Source: Streptomyces nodosus (GTDB lineage: Bacteria > Actinomycetota > Actinomycetes > Streptomycetales > Streptomycetaceae). Taken from it: a stretch of DNA of 64,000 bases. Of the stretch, positions 34,604 through 43,053 are shown in pieces. The notes beneath the pieces were generated by a model that saw nothing but the letters and a program-made list of their open reading frames with translations, had not been told where the DNA came from and did not search any database. The translations under genes and the position numbers were made by a program. The stretch's first letter is position 1, and every line of letters begins with the position of its first letter. The stretch lies in contig NZ_CP023747.1 in the NCBI RefSeq assembly GCF_008704995.1, positions 2,258,501 through 2,322,500 of the forward strand. Reading direction: 5' to 3'.

Positions 34604-37600
34604 TCACACGCTCGCGTGCTCCGGCTCCCCGGACTCGTCGGCCCGGGTCACCTCGGCCGGCTCGCTCGGCGCGGTGGGGGTCCCGTCGCGCTTCGCCCGC
34701 TTCGCGGCCTTCTTCTCGGCGCGGCGTTCCTTGCGGAGCTCCAGCATCGCGTAGAGGGTCGGGACCAGCAGGAGGGTCAGCAAGGTCGAGGTGATCAGAC
34801 CGCCGATCACCACCACCGCCAGCGGCTGGGAGATGAAGCCGCCCTCGCCCGTGACGCCCAGGGCCATCGGCAGCAGCGCGAAGATGGTGGCCAGAGCGGT
34901 CATCAGGATGGGGCGCAGCCGGTGACGGCCACCCTCGATCACGGCCTCGACGATGCCGTACCCCTGGGTGCGGTACTGGTTGATCAGGTCGATCAGCACG
35001 ATCGCGTTGGTCACCACGATGCCGATCAGCATCAGCATGCCGATCATCGCCGGAACACCCATCGGGGTGCCCGTGACGATCAGGAGACCGATCGCGCCCG
35101 TCGCCGCGAACGGGATGGAGACCAGCAGGATCAGCGGCTGGGCCAGGCTGCGGAACGTCGCCACCAGCAGCATGAACACGATCGCCACGGCCGCCAGCAT
35201 CGCCAGGCCGAGGTTCTTGAACGCGTCGTCCTGGTCCTGCGAGACACCACCGATCTGCGCGGTCGCGCCGGACGGCAGCTTCAGAGCGTCGATCTTCGAC
35301 TGGAGCTCCGTGCTCACCGCGCCGGTGTTGTCACCCGTCGGGCGCGCGGTGATCGTCGCCGCCCGCTGACCGTCGATCCGGGTCATCGACACCGGACCGT
35401 CCACCAGCTTCACATCGGCGATGTCACCGAGCTTGACCGCGCCGAGGCTCAGGTTCTTCAGCTGGTTCAGCGTCGTGGCCGGCTTCGCCGCCCGGATGAC
35501 GATGTCCCGCTCGGTGTCGTCGATGATCGCCTTGCCGGACGGGGTGCCCTGCACCGCCTGGCCGACCGCGGCGCCCAGCGTCTGGTCGTTGAAACCGGCC
35601 GCCGCCGCACGGGAGTTGGCCTTGACCGAGATACGGGGCACGCTCTGCGCCAGGTCGCTCGTCACATCGGTGACGTTCTTGAGCTTCGCGACCTCGGTGC
35701 GGACGTCCGCCGCGGCCTTGCGCAGGGTGTCCGCGTCGGCCGCCTTGACGACCACGCTCAGGTCCTGGCTGCCGAAGCCGTCCCCGGCCGACACCGTGGT
35801 GGTGCCGACCCCGGAGAGCGAGGCCAGCCCGTCCTCGATGCGGTTCTGCACGTCCGTACCCTTGGCCGAGTCGTCGAGCATCACCGAGTACGACGCCTGG
35901 TTGGTGTCCGTGCCGCCGCCGAAGGCGGCCATGAAACCGGACGAACCGATCGTCACCTGGTAGTCCTTGACGCCCTTCGTCCCGGAGAGCATCTTCTCGA
36001 CCTTGCGCACCGAGGCGTCGGTCGCCGCCAGGCTGGTGCCCGGCTTGAGCTTCTGACTGATGCTGAGGACCTGCTGCTCGCCCTGGTCGAAGAAGTTCGT
36101 CTTCAGCAGGGGCGCCATGCCGAAGGTCGCGACCAGCACGACCACCGCGATGGCCACACTGGTGAGGCGGCGGCGGGTCGCGAAGCGCAGCACCGGAACG
36201 TACAGGCGCTGAAGGCGGCTCTTCGCCTCCTTCTCCTCCGCGGCGCGGCGGGCCGCCTCCGCGTCCTCGGGCGTGCCCTTCGGGGCCCGCAGGAACCAGT
36301 ACGACAGGACCGGGACCACCGTCAGCGACACCAGCAGCGAGGCCAGCAGCGCCGCCGTCACGGTGAGGGAGAACGAGCCGAACAGCTCGCCCACCATGCC
36401 GCCGACCAGGCCGATCGGCAGGAAGACCGCGACCGTCGTCAGCGTGGAGGAGGTCACCGCTCCGGCCACCTCGCGGACCGCGGTGAGGATCGCGCTCTGG
36501 CGCTCCTCGCCGTAGCCGAGGTGCCGCTTGATGTTCTCCAGGACCACGATGGAGTCGTCGACGACCCGGCCGATGGCGATGGTGAGCGCGCCGAGCGTCA
36601 GCATGTTCAGCGAGAGGTCGCGCGTCCACAGCACGATCAGGGCCAGGACCACCGACAGCGGGATCGAGACCGCCGTGACGAGGGTGGAACGGATCGACGC
36701 CAGGAAGACCAGGATCACCAGCACCGCGAAGAGCAGACCCAGCGCGCCCTCGGTCGTCAGACCGGAGATGGCCTTGGAGACCGCCGGGCCCTGGTCGCTG
36801 ACCACGGTGAGGGTGGCGCCGCTGCCGAGGTCCTTGCGCAGGTCCGGCAGCTTGTCCTTGACGGCGTCGGAGATGGCGACCGCGCTGCCGTCGTGGTCCA
36901 TGGTGACGACCACGGCGAGGCTGGGCTTGCCGTCGGTCCGGGTGATGGCGTCGGTCCTGGCCTCCTGCTGCCGGACCGTGGCGACGTCACCGAGGCGTAC
37001 GGGCTTGCCGCTGCCGCCGGGCTCTCCCGCCACCATCAGGTCCTGGATCTGCCGCAGCGAGGTGAAGCCGCCGCCGACCTGGACGGTGCGGTTGGCGCCG
37101 TCCTCGTCGAAGGAGCCCGCGGGGACCGTGGCGCCGCCCGCCTGAAGGGCCTGGCCGAGCTGGGCCGTGGACAGGCCCGCCCGGGCGAGCTTGGCCTGGT
37201 CGGGCGTGACGGTGACCTGGAGGTCGCGTGCACCGTTGACGGTGACCTGGCCGACCCCGCTGATGTCCTTCAGCGCGGGCACCACCGTCTTGTCCAGCTG
37301 GTCGGCCAGGGCCTGCTGGTCCTTGTCGGAGGTGACGGCGAGCACCACGGTCGGCATGTCGTCCGTCGAACCCGCGATGACCTGCGGTTCGACCGAGTTC
37401 GGGAGCCGGACGCGGGCCCGGTTGACGGCCTGCTGGACGTCGGCGACGAGCTGCTTGGTGTCGTTGCCGTAGTCGAAGGACGCCATGATGACGGCGTTGC
37501 CCTCGCTCGCCCGGGAGGTGATGCCCTTGATCCCGGTGACACCCTGAAGGCTGTCCTCGAGGGGCTCGACGACCTGCTTCTCGACGACGTCCGGGGAGGC

Positions 37601-37762
37601 GCCCTGGTACGGCGCCAGGACGGAGACCATGGGCAGGTCGATGGTGGGCAGGAGTTGCTGCTTGAGCTGCGGGATGGCGATCGCCCCGAAGACGATCGCA
37701 ATGATCGACATCAGACCTATCAGGGCCCGTTGCGCGAGGCTGAATCGTGACAGCCAGGACAT
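34604..37762 (-). CDS. RND-family efflux transporter permease (AcrB/HAE-like)
   Basis: The 1052-residue RND transporter has twelve membrane helices in two repeats, each with a large external loop. The proton-relay pair Asp-Asp of helix 4 is present in IGRVVDDSIVVLENI. Other family blocks are GFMAAFGGG-like and GTPMGVPAMIGMLMLIGIVV in the second repeat. Most AcrB proteins pair with a fusion protein and outer-membrane channel; neither gene is near, as in other Gram-positive members. The start ATG 37762 precedes the first helix; in-frame codons upstream to 37996 look non-coding. The substrate is unknown. Confidence 0.87.
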   Translation of the reverse strand: MSWLSRFSLAQRALIGLMSIIAIVFGAIAIPQLKQQLLPTIDLPMVSVLAPYQGASPDVVEKQVVEPLEDSLQGVTGIKGITSRASEGNAVIMASFDYGNDTKQLVADVQQAVNRARVRLPNSVEPQVIAGSTDDMPTVVLAVTSDKDQQALADQLDKTVVPALKDISGVGQVTVNGARDLQVTVTPDQAKLARAGLSTAQLGQALQAGGATVPAGSFDEDGANRTVQVGGGFTSLRQIQDLMVAGEPGGSGKPVRLGDVATVRQQEARTDAITRTDGKPSLAVVVTMDHDGSAVAISDAVKDKLPDLRKDLGSGATLTVVSDQGPAVSKAISGLTTEGALGLLFAVLVILVFLASIRSTLVTAVSIPLSVVLALIVLWTRDLSLNMLTLGALTIAIGRVVDDSIVVLENIKRHLGYGEERQSAILTAVREVAGAVTSSTLTTVAVFLPIGLVGGMVGELFGSFSLTVTAALLASLLVSLTVVPVLSYWFLRAPKGTPEDAEAARRAAEEKEAKSRLQRLYVPVLRFATRRRLTSVAIAVVVLVATFGMAPLLKTNFFDQGEQQVLSISQKLKPGTSLAATDASVRKVEKMLSGTKGVKDYQVTIGSSGFMAAFGGGTDTNQASYSVMLDDSAKGTDVQNRIEDGLASLSGVGTTTVSAGDGFGSQDLSVVVKAADADTLRKAAADVRTEVAKLKNVTDVTSDLAQSVPRISVKANSRAAAAGFNDQTLGAAVGQAVQGTPSGKAIIDDTERDIVIRAAKPATTLNQLKNLSLGAVKLGDIADVKLVDGPVSMTRIDGQRAATITARPTGDNTGAVSTELQSKIDALKLPSGATAQIGGVSQDQDDAFKNLGLAMLAAVAIVFMLLVATFRSLAQPLILLVSIPFAATGAIGLLIVTGTPMGVPAMIGMLMLIGIVVTNAIVLIDLINQYRTQGYGIVEAVIEGGRHRLRPILMTALATIFALLPMALGVTGEGGFISQPLAVVVIGGLITSTLLTLLLVPTLYAMLELRKERRAEKKAAKRAKRDGTPTAPSEPAEVTRADESGEPEHASV

Positions 37763-37955
37763 GGGTCGGCGTCTCTCTCTGTCGCTGAGAAGAAGGGTCA
37801 GAGCGCAGATGAGGCGCCCTCCCCTACACCTTGGGCCACCGCGGAGGGCCGATCCGTCGCCCCAGAGTCCATTTCCTCGGGGGCTCCTACTACGGGCGCA
37901 GTACGGCCCGGCCGGGCCCGGTCCACCCGTGGACGTACCGGGCCGGCCTCCCCTC

Positions 37956-38012
37956 AGAGCTCCGAACAAAAGTGGGGCCCGGCGGGCGGCGCCCACTTTT
38001 GTTCGGAGCTCT
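37956..38012. terminator. Perfect 21-bp inverted repeat at the response-regulator stop
   Basis: Arms start AGAGCTCCGAACAAAAG at 37956-37976 and end CTTTTGTTCGGAGCTCT at 37992-38012, enclosing a 15-base GC-rich centre. The last base overlaps the stop codon of the response regulator. It is the longest perfect stem in the window and contains an A-run, unusual for local terminators. It probably ends the two-component operon. The remainder of spacer 37763-37955 shows no other clear feature. Confidence 0.65.
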
Positions 38013-38692
38013 CAGTCCACCCTGGGGCGTACCAGTCCCGACTCGTAGGCGATGACCACCAGTTGGGCCCGGTCACGGGCGCCCAGCTTGGCCATGGCCC
38101 GGTTGACATGGGTCTTCACGGTGAGCGGGCTGACCTCCAGCCGTTCGGCGATCTCGTCGTTGGAGTGGCCGCCGGCCACCTGGACGAGGACCTCGCGCTC
38201 GCGTCCGGTGAGGGTGCCGAGCCGGTCGGAGCGGGCCGGGTCGTGCCGGTCGTCGCCGTCGCCCTGGGCGAGGAACCGGGCGATGAGCCCCTTGGTGGCG
38301 GCGGGCGACAGCAGGGCCTCGCCCCCGGCCGCGACCCGGATGGCGCTCAGCAGTTCGTCGGGTTCCGATCCCTTGCCGAGGAAGCCGGACGCCCCGGCCC
38401 GCAGCGACTGCACCACATAGTCGTCGACCTCGAAGGTCGTCAGGATGACCACACGGACCTGGGCGAGAGCGGGATCGTCGCTGATCAGGCGGGTGGCGGC
38501 GAGGCCGTCCGTGCCGGGCATCCGGATGTCCATGAGGACCACGTCGGGGCGCTGCTCCCCGGCCAGCCGGACCGCCTCCGCCCCGTCGGACGCCTCCCCG
38601 ACCACCTCCATGTCGGGTTCCGAGTCGACCAGCACACGGAAGGCACTGCGCAGCAGCGCCTGGTCGTCGGCGAGCAGGACACGGATGGTCAT
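38012..38692 (-). CDS. NarL/LuxR-family response regulator
   Basis: The 226-residue regulator has a receiver domain with acidic Asp9-Asp10, phosphoacceptor Asp55 in VVLMDIRMPG and the Lys of GFLGKGSEP. A LuxR-type helix-turn-helix follows (LTGREREVLVQVAGGHSNDEIAERL). It lies 22 bases after the histidine kinase gene and should be its partner. Downstream is the 21-bp inverted repeat. Targets are unknown; the neighbouring PspA and RND genes are candidates. Confidence 0.93.
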   Translation of the reverse strand: MTIRVLLADDQALLRSAFRVLVDSEPDMEVVGEASDGAEAVRLAGEQRPDVVLMDIRMPGTDGLAATRLISDDPALAQVRVVILTTFEVDDYVVQSLRAGASGFLGKGSEPDELLSAIRVAAGGEALLSPAATKGLIARFLAQGDGDDRHDPARSDRLGTLTGREREVLVQVAGGHSNDEIAERLEVSPLTVKTHVNRAMAKLGARDRAQLVVIAYESGLVRPRVD

Positions 38693-38714
38693 ACGGGGTC
38701 TCCCTGGAGCGCGG

Positions 38715-39965
38715 TCACACGGACCCGCCGGCCGCGGTCGTCACATGGTGGTCGACCGGCAGGATCGCATGGACCCGGAAGCCGCCTCCGTAGCGGGGAC
38801 CGGCGCTGAGGGTGCCGCCGAGCGCGGTGGTGCGCTCCCGCATGCCGAGCAGCCCGTGTCCGCCGGGTCCCGGGTGTCCGTCCCGCCCGTCGTCGTCCCG
38901 CTGCCCGGTGCCGTCGCCCGCTCCGTCGTCGAGCACGGTGACCTCCACGTTCGGCCCCACGCGTACGACACTGACCTCGGCCTTCGCCGACCGGCCCGCG
39001 TGCTTGCGGACATTGGTGAGGGCTTCCTGGATGACCCGGTAGGCGGCCAGGTCGACGGCGGCCGACAGGGCGGTGTCATGGTCGGCGCGGGCGACCTCGA
39101 CGGGAAGACCGGCGTTGCGGAAGGTGTCCGCGAGTTCGTCGAGGTGGGCCAGGCCCGGGGCGGGCTCGGTGGGGGCCTCGGGATCGCCGGACTGACGGAG
39201 CAGACCCACGGTGGCGCGCAGTTCGTCGAGCGCGGAGCGGCTGGCCTGGCGCACATGGGCGAGGGCCTCCTTGGCCTGGTCGGGCCGCTTGTCCATGACA
39301 TGGGCGGCGACCCCGGCCTGCACATTGACCAGGGCGATGTGATGGGCCACGACATCGTGCAGATCGCGGGCGATGCGGAGCCGTTCCTCGGCGACGCGGC
39401 GGCGGGCCTCCTCCTCCCGGGTGCGTTCGGCCCGCTCGGCGCGTTCCCTGATGGCATGGACGAAGGCGCGGCGGCTGCGCAGGGCGTCACCGGCGGCCGC
39501 GGCCATGCCGGTCCAGGCGAAGACGCCGAGGTTCTCCTGGGCGTACCACGGCAGGGGGCCGGCGAGCATGGCGGCGCCGGTCAGGGCGGTCATGGTGAGC
39601 AGTCCGACCCGCCAGGTGGTGGGGCGGTCGGTGGTGGAGGCGACGGTGTAGAGCGCGATAACCGTGGCCATCACCACGGGGGCGCGGGGGTCGGCGGTGA
39701 CGAGTTCCACCAGGGAGAGCGCGGCCGTGACGGCGAGGACGGCCAGGGGGTTGCGCCGCCGCAGGGCCAGCGTCGCCGCGGCCAGCACCATCAGGGCCAG
39801 GCTGAGCGCATCGGGGGTGCGGGCGCCCCAGGTGGGGCCGTCCTCGCCATGGGGGTCGACGAAGGAACCGGCCACCATGCAGAGGAGTACGGCGACCGCG
39901 AGAACGGCGTCCAGGGCCAGAGGGTGGGCGCGGAAGCCGTCCCGGGTGCGTTCGAGGGTGCTCAC
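38715..39965 (-). CDS. Sensor histidine kinase, HisKA_3 type
   Basis: The 416-residue membrane kinase has five or six N-terminal helices without a large external sensor domain, then a HisKA_3 dimerisation domain (IARDLHDVVAHHIALVNVQ, with the phosphorylated His in LHD). An ATPase domain contains EALTNVRKHA and GLLGMRERT. It likely senses membrane state and phosphorylates the adjacent regulator. GTG 39965 is chosen, with TACCCT 7 bases upstream suggesting a leaderless start; GTG 39998 is possible. It follows pspAA by 108 bases on the same strand. Confidence 0.9.
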   Translation of the reverse strand: MSTLERTRDGFRAHPLALDAVLAVAVLLCMVAGSFVDPHGEDGPTWGARTPDALSLALMVLAAATLALRRRNPLAVLAVTAALSLVELVTADPRAPVVMATVIALYTVASTTDRPTTWRVGLLTMTALTGAAMLAGPLPWYAQENLGVFAWTGMAAAAGDALRSRRAFVHAIRERAERAERTREEEARRRVAEERLRIARDLHDVVAHHIALVNVQAGVAAHVMDKRPDQAKEALAHVRQASRSALDELRATVGLLRQSGDPEAPTEPAPGLAHLDELADTFRNAGLPVEVARADHDTALSAAVDLAAYRVIQEALTNVRKHAGRSAKAEVSVVRVGPNVEVTVLDDGAGDGTGQRDDDGRDGHPGPGGHGLLGMRERTTALGGTLSAGPRYGGGFRVHAILPVDHHVTTAAGGSV

Positions 39966-40073
39966 CCCAGCAAAGGGTACGGGCCGGCCGCCGGGCACGG
40001 AACGGGCGGCGTCCGCCCCGCCCGGGAGCCGCCCCGTGCCCGTCTTCCGGGCGGGGCGGCGGGGGCTCGGTGG

Positions 40074-40352
40074 TCAGCCCGGGATCAGGCCGTCGTCGCT
40101 GAGCATGTCGCGGACCTCCTCGAGGGAGGCGTCCGGCGACGGGAGGATCAGCTGGGACGGTTCCAGGGAGTCGTCCGGGAGGGGGGTGCCCAGCCGGCGG
40201 ACCGCCTCCAGGAGGGATCCCAGGGTGCGGCGGAAGCCCTGCTCGTCCCCGCTCTCCACCTCCCGGAGCAGCTCGTCGTCCAGCTTGTTCAGCTCGGTGA
40301 GGTGGCCGTCGTCCAGCTTCACCTGGCCTTCCCCCATGATCCGTACGATCAT
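40074..40352 (-). CDS. pspAA: PspA-associated protein PspAA
   Basis: The 92-residue protein matches the PspAA family that accompanies PspA in actinobacteria. It begins MIVRIMGEGQVKLDDGHL and ends with an acidic helix LEEVRDMLSDDGLIPG. It is predicted to be soluble and to bind PspA. It lies 39 bases downstream of pspA on the same strand and probably shares its message. The biochemical role is not established. Confidence 0.87.
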   Translation of the reverse strand: MIVRIMGEGQVKLDDGHLTELNKLDDELLREVESGDEQGFRRTLGSLLEAVRRLGTPLPDDSLEPSQLILPSPDASLEEVRDMLSDDGLIPG

Positions 40353-40391
40353 GCCGCCCTCCTCAGGCGTGGGACGCGGTGGGTGACAGGG

Positions 40392-41186
40392 TCACTGCTT
40401 GTCGAAGCGCGGGGTGTCCTGCGGCTGGGACTGGGTCTGCCCCTGGCCCGCGCCGCCCTCGATGGCCTGGGGCTGTGCGGAGCCGCCGGCCAGTTCCGCC
40501 TTCATGCGCTGCAGTTCCAGCTCCACGTCCGTGCCGCCGGAGAGCCGGTCCAGCTCGGCCTGGATGTCGTCCTTCGCCAGTCCGGAGGAGTCGTCCAGGG
40601 CGCCGGAGGCCAGCAGTTCGTCGATCGCCCCGGCGCGGGCCTGGAGCTGCGCCGTCTTGTCCTCGGCCCGCTGGATGGCCAGACCGACGTCGCCCATCTC
40701 CTCGGAGATGCCGGAGAAGGCCTCGCCGATACGGGTCTGCGCCTGCGCCGCGGTGTACGTCGCCTTGATGGTCTCCTTCTTCGTGCGGAAGGCGTCCACC
40801 TTCGCCTGGAGACGCTGGGCCGCCAGGGTGAGCTTCTCCTCCTCGCCCTGGAGGGTCTGGTGCTGGGTCTCCAGATCCGTGACCTGCTGCTGGAGCGCGG
40901 CGCGCCGGGACAGCGCCTCACGGGCCAGGTCCTCCCGGCCGAGCGCCAACGCCTTGCGGCCCTGGTCCTCGAGCTTGGAGGACTGGCCCTGCAACTGGTT
41001 GAGCTGCAGCTCCAGGCGCTTACGGCTGGTCGCCACGTCCGCGACGCCGCGACGCACCTTCTGCAACAGCTCCAGCTGCTTCTGGTACGAGTAATCGAGG
41101 GTCTCGCGCGGGTCCTCGGCCCGGTCAAGGGCCTTGTTCGCCTTCGCGCGGAAGATCATCCCCATACGCTTCATGACACCGCTCAT
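40392..41186 (-). CDS. pspA: Phage shock protein A homologue (PspA/IM30)
   Basis: The 264-residue PspA/Vipp1 (ESCRT-III-like) protein has an N-terminal amphipathic helix (MGMIFRAKANKALDRAEDP) followed by long coiled-coil helices of about 25-185. A Gln/Gly-rich tail ends the protein. It binds and stabilises the cytoplasmic face of stressed membranes. It is followed by pspAA and then a two-component system, all on the minus strand. The 328-base spacer to the divergent DUF3043 gene holds its promoter; TACTGT and TAATAG boxes are possible -10s. Confidence 0.93.
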   Translation of the reverse strand: MSGVMKRMGMIFRAKANKALDRAEDPRETLDYSYQKQLELLQKVRRGVADVATSRKRLELQLNQLQGQSSKLEDQGRKALALGREDLAREALSRRAALQQQVTDLETQHQTLQGEEEKLTLAAQRLQAKVDAFRTKKETIKATYTAAQAQTRIGEAFSGISEEMGDVGLAIQRAEDKTAQLQARAGAIDELLASGALDDSSGLAKDDIQAELDRLSGGTDVELELQRMKAELAGGSAQPQAIEGGAGQGQTQSQPQDTPRFDKQ

Positions 41187-41500
41187 GGGCTTCGCGCGCC
41201 CCCTTCTGACGGACTCCAGCTCACACGTCTGCGACAGAACCCACAGTACGGGCCCTGCCTCTATTACCGCACTGTCCGGGGACGGATGCGGTCATCCCCA
41301 AGGACGACTGCATGCGCTCCCCGCTCCGGCGCAGGGATTAGGTGTCCCCCGAGGTTACCCACGGACGGACTCCCGGTTCTCCCCCGGTCTCCTCCGCGAG
41401 AACGGCGGTGTCGCCCTTCGCGACCCCTGTGTCCTCGTACAGACGACCGGTGTTGCCGGATCGTTCCCCAACCCGCTGGGGTCCATGCGGGGCCAACCCG

Positions 41501-41506
41501 TACCCT
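41501..41506 (+). promoter_or_regulatory. TACCCT -10 box 8 bases before the DUF3043 gene
   Basis: TACCCT ends 8 bases before GTG 41515, and no ribosome site is present, so the transcript is probably leaderless. It lies in the 328-base divergent spacer 41187-41514, which otherwise contains only the pspA promoter region. Confidence 0.5.
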
Positions 41507-41514
41507 TGGGATTT

Positions 41515-42117
41515 GTGTTCCGTAGCCGTGCCAAGGAAGAGAAGGCCCAGACCGCCGACAAGGCGCCGGTGACCGACTCCAAGCAGATCCGTGACCCGCA
41601 GGCCCCGAAGGGCAGGCCCACGCCCAAGCGCAGTGAGGCCCAGGCCCAGCGGCGCAGCGTGGCCAACACGCCGACCACCCGCAAGGAGGCCGCCAAGCGG
41701 CAACGCGACGAGCGCCGCGTGCTGATGGAGAAGCAGCGCCAAGCGCTGGCCGGGAACGGCGACGAACGGTATCTGCCGGTGCGGGACCGGGGGCCGGTGC
41801 GCAAGTTCGCCCGTGATTTCGTCGACACCCGCTTCAACGTCGCGGAGTTCTTCCTCCCGATGGCCGTGATCATCCTGGTGCTGACCGTGGTCCAGGAGAG
41901 CCGGGCGCAGAACCTCGCACTGCTGCTGTGGATGATCGTGATCCTGCTGATCGTGATCGACTCGATCCTGTCCAGCGTCCGGCTGCGCAAGCGGCTGAAC
42001 GAGCGCTTCCCGGACCAGAACAAGAGGGGCGCGATCCCCTACGCGCTGATGCGCTCTCTCCAGATGCGCCGGCTCCGGCTGCCGAAGCCGCAGCTCAAGC
42101 GCGGAGAGCGGCCCTGA
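41515..42117 (+). CDS. DUF3043 family membrane protein
   Basis: The 200-residue protein belongs to the actinobacterial DUF3043 family. A basic N-terminal half of about 100 residues contains KGRPTPKRSEAQAQRRS and KEAAKRQRDERR. Two adjacent membrane helices follow (FFLPMAVIILVLTVV and LALLLWMIVILLIVIDSIL), then a basic tail MRRLRLPKPQLKRG. Function unknown. GTG 41515 gives the family N-terminus FRSRAKEEKA. The stop overlaps the next start as CTGA, and GGAGAG sits before it. Confidence 0.88.
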   Translation: MFRSRAKEEKAQTADKAPVTDSKQIRDPQAPKGRPTPKRSEAQAQRRSVANTPTTRKEAAKRQRDERRVLMEKQRQALAGNGDERYLPVRDRGPVRKFARDFVDTRFNVAEFFLPMAVIILVLTVVQESRAQNLALLLWMIVILLIVIDSILSSVRLRKRLNERFPDQNKRGAIPYALMRSLQMRRLRLPKPQLKRGERP

Positions 42118-42902
42118 GCACGGATTCCTTCACCGGGGAGGCGGCGGACGCCTGGTTGAGCGGGCTGGGGGGCCTGCGCGACCTCGTGCGGCAGGAACTG
42201 GTGACCCGGCAGCTCGACGAGCAGATATCCGGGCGGTTCCGGGTCGGGCAGCGGCTGCGGGTGCTCGACGTGGGCATGGGCCAGGGCACCCAGGCCCTGC
42301 GCCTGGCCCGGGTCGGCCACCAGGTCACCGGGCTGGAACAGGACCAGAAGATGATCTCCGCGGCCCGCGAGGCGCTGTCCCGCGAGCCGGACGGCATACG
42401 GTCCCGGGTGCGGATCATCGAGGGCGACGGCCGGGACACCGGGGTGCACTTCCTGCCGGGCAGCTTCGACCTCGTGCTGTGCCACGGGGTGCTGATGTAC
42501 GTCGAGGAACCCGATCCGCTGGTGGCGGGGCTGGCCCGGATGCTGGCGCCCGGCGGCCTGCTGTCGCTGCTGGTCCGCAACGGGAACGCGCTGGCGGTGC
42601 GGCCGGGGCTGTCCGGGGACTGGGCGGGGGCGCTCAGCGCGTTCGACACCATGACGTACACCAACCGGCTCGGCCTCGAGGTGCGCGCGGACCGGCTGGA
42701 GTCGCTGACCTCGACGCTCGCGGGGATCGGGGCACCGCTGCACACCTGGTACGGGGTGCGGATCTTCACCGATCTGGCGGTGGACGGGGCGGAGCCGCCC
42801 GCCGAGGTGGAGACGCTGCTGGCGGCCGAGGAGCGGGCCGGGCGGACGGATCCCTACCGCGGCGTCGCGGCACTGCTGCATCTGTGCGGGGTACGGGACT
42901 GA
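42114..42902 (+). CDS. Class I SAM-dependent methyltransferase with apparent CTG start
   Basis: The 262-residue methyltransferase has motif I in LRVLDVGMGQGTQALRLA, an acidic residue at the end of strand 2 in VTGLEQDQKM, and motif IV-like FDLVLCHGVLMYV. The acceptor is unknown. No ATG, GTG or TTG stands at the expected place. CTG at 42114 has GGAGAG five bases upstream, overlaps the DUF3043 stop as CTGA, and gives the recalled family N-terminus STDSFT. Otherwise translation would begin at TTG 42156 or further in. CTG starts are rare but functional in bacteria. Confidence 0.8.
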   Translation: MSTDSFTGEAADAWLSGLGGLRDLVRQELVTRQLDEQISGRFRVGQRLRVLDVGMGQGTQALRLARVGHQVTGLEQDQKMISAAREALSREPDGIRSRVRIIEGDGRDTGVHFLPGSFDLVLCHGVLMYVEEPDPLVAGLARMLAPGGLLSLLVRNGNALAVRPGLSGDWAGALSAFDTMTYTNRLGLEVRADRLESLTSTLAGIGAPLHTWYGVRIFTDLAVDGAEPPAEVETLLAAEERAGRTDPYRGVAALLHLCGVRD

Positions 42903-43053
42903 GGACCTCCCCCGCACGGCAGGGGGACACCGCCGCGGACGACCCGTCGTCGCAGGTGGGCGCGTCACCGCGGGTGGGCGCAGCCACGGCCGGGGGCCGC
43001 CGTTCGGGCGTACCGGACAAGCGCGGGCGGCGCCCCGCGCCGACACTCGGGGC

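Noticed and set aside
34529..37750. 1073-codon open frame on the plus strand opposite the RND gene
   Set aside because: It is antisense to a clear 1052-residue RND transporter and has a low-complexity, Arg/Asp/His-rich translation typical of shadow frames in GC-rich DNA.
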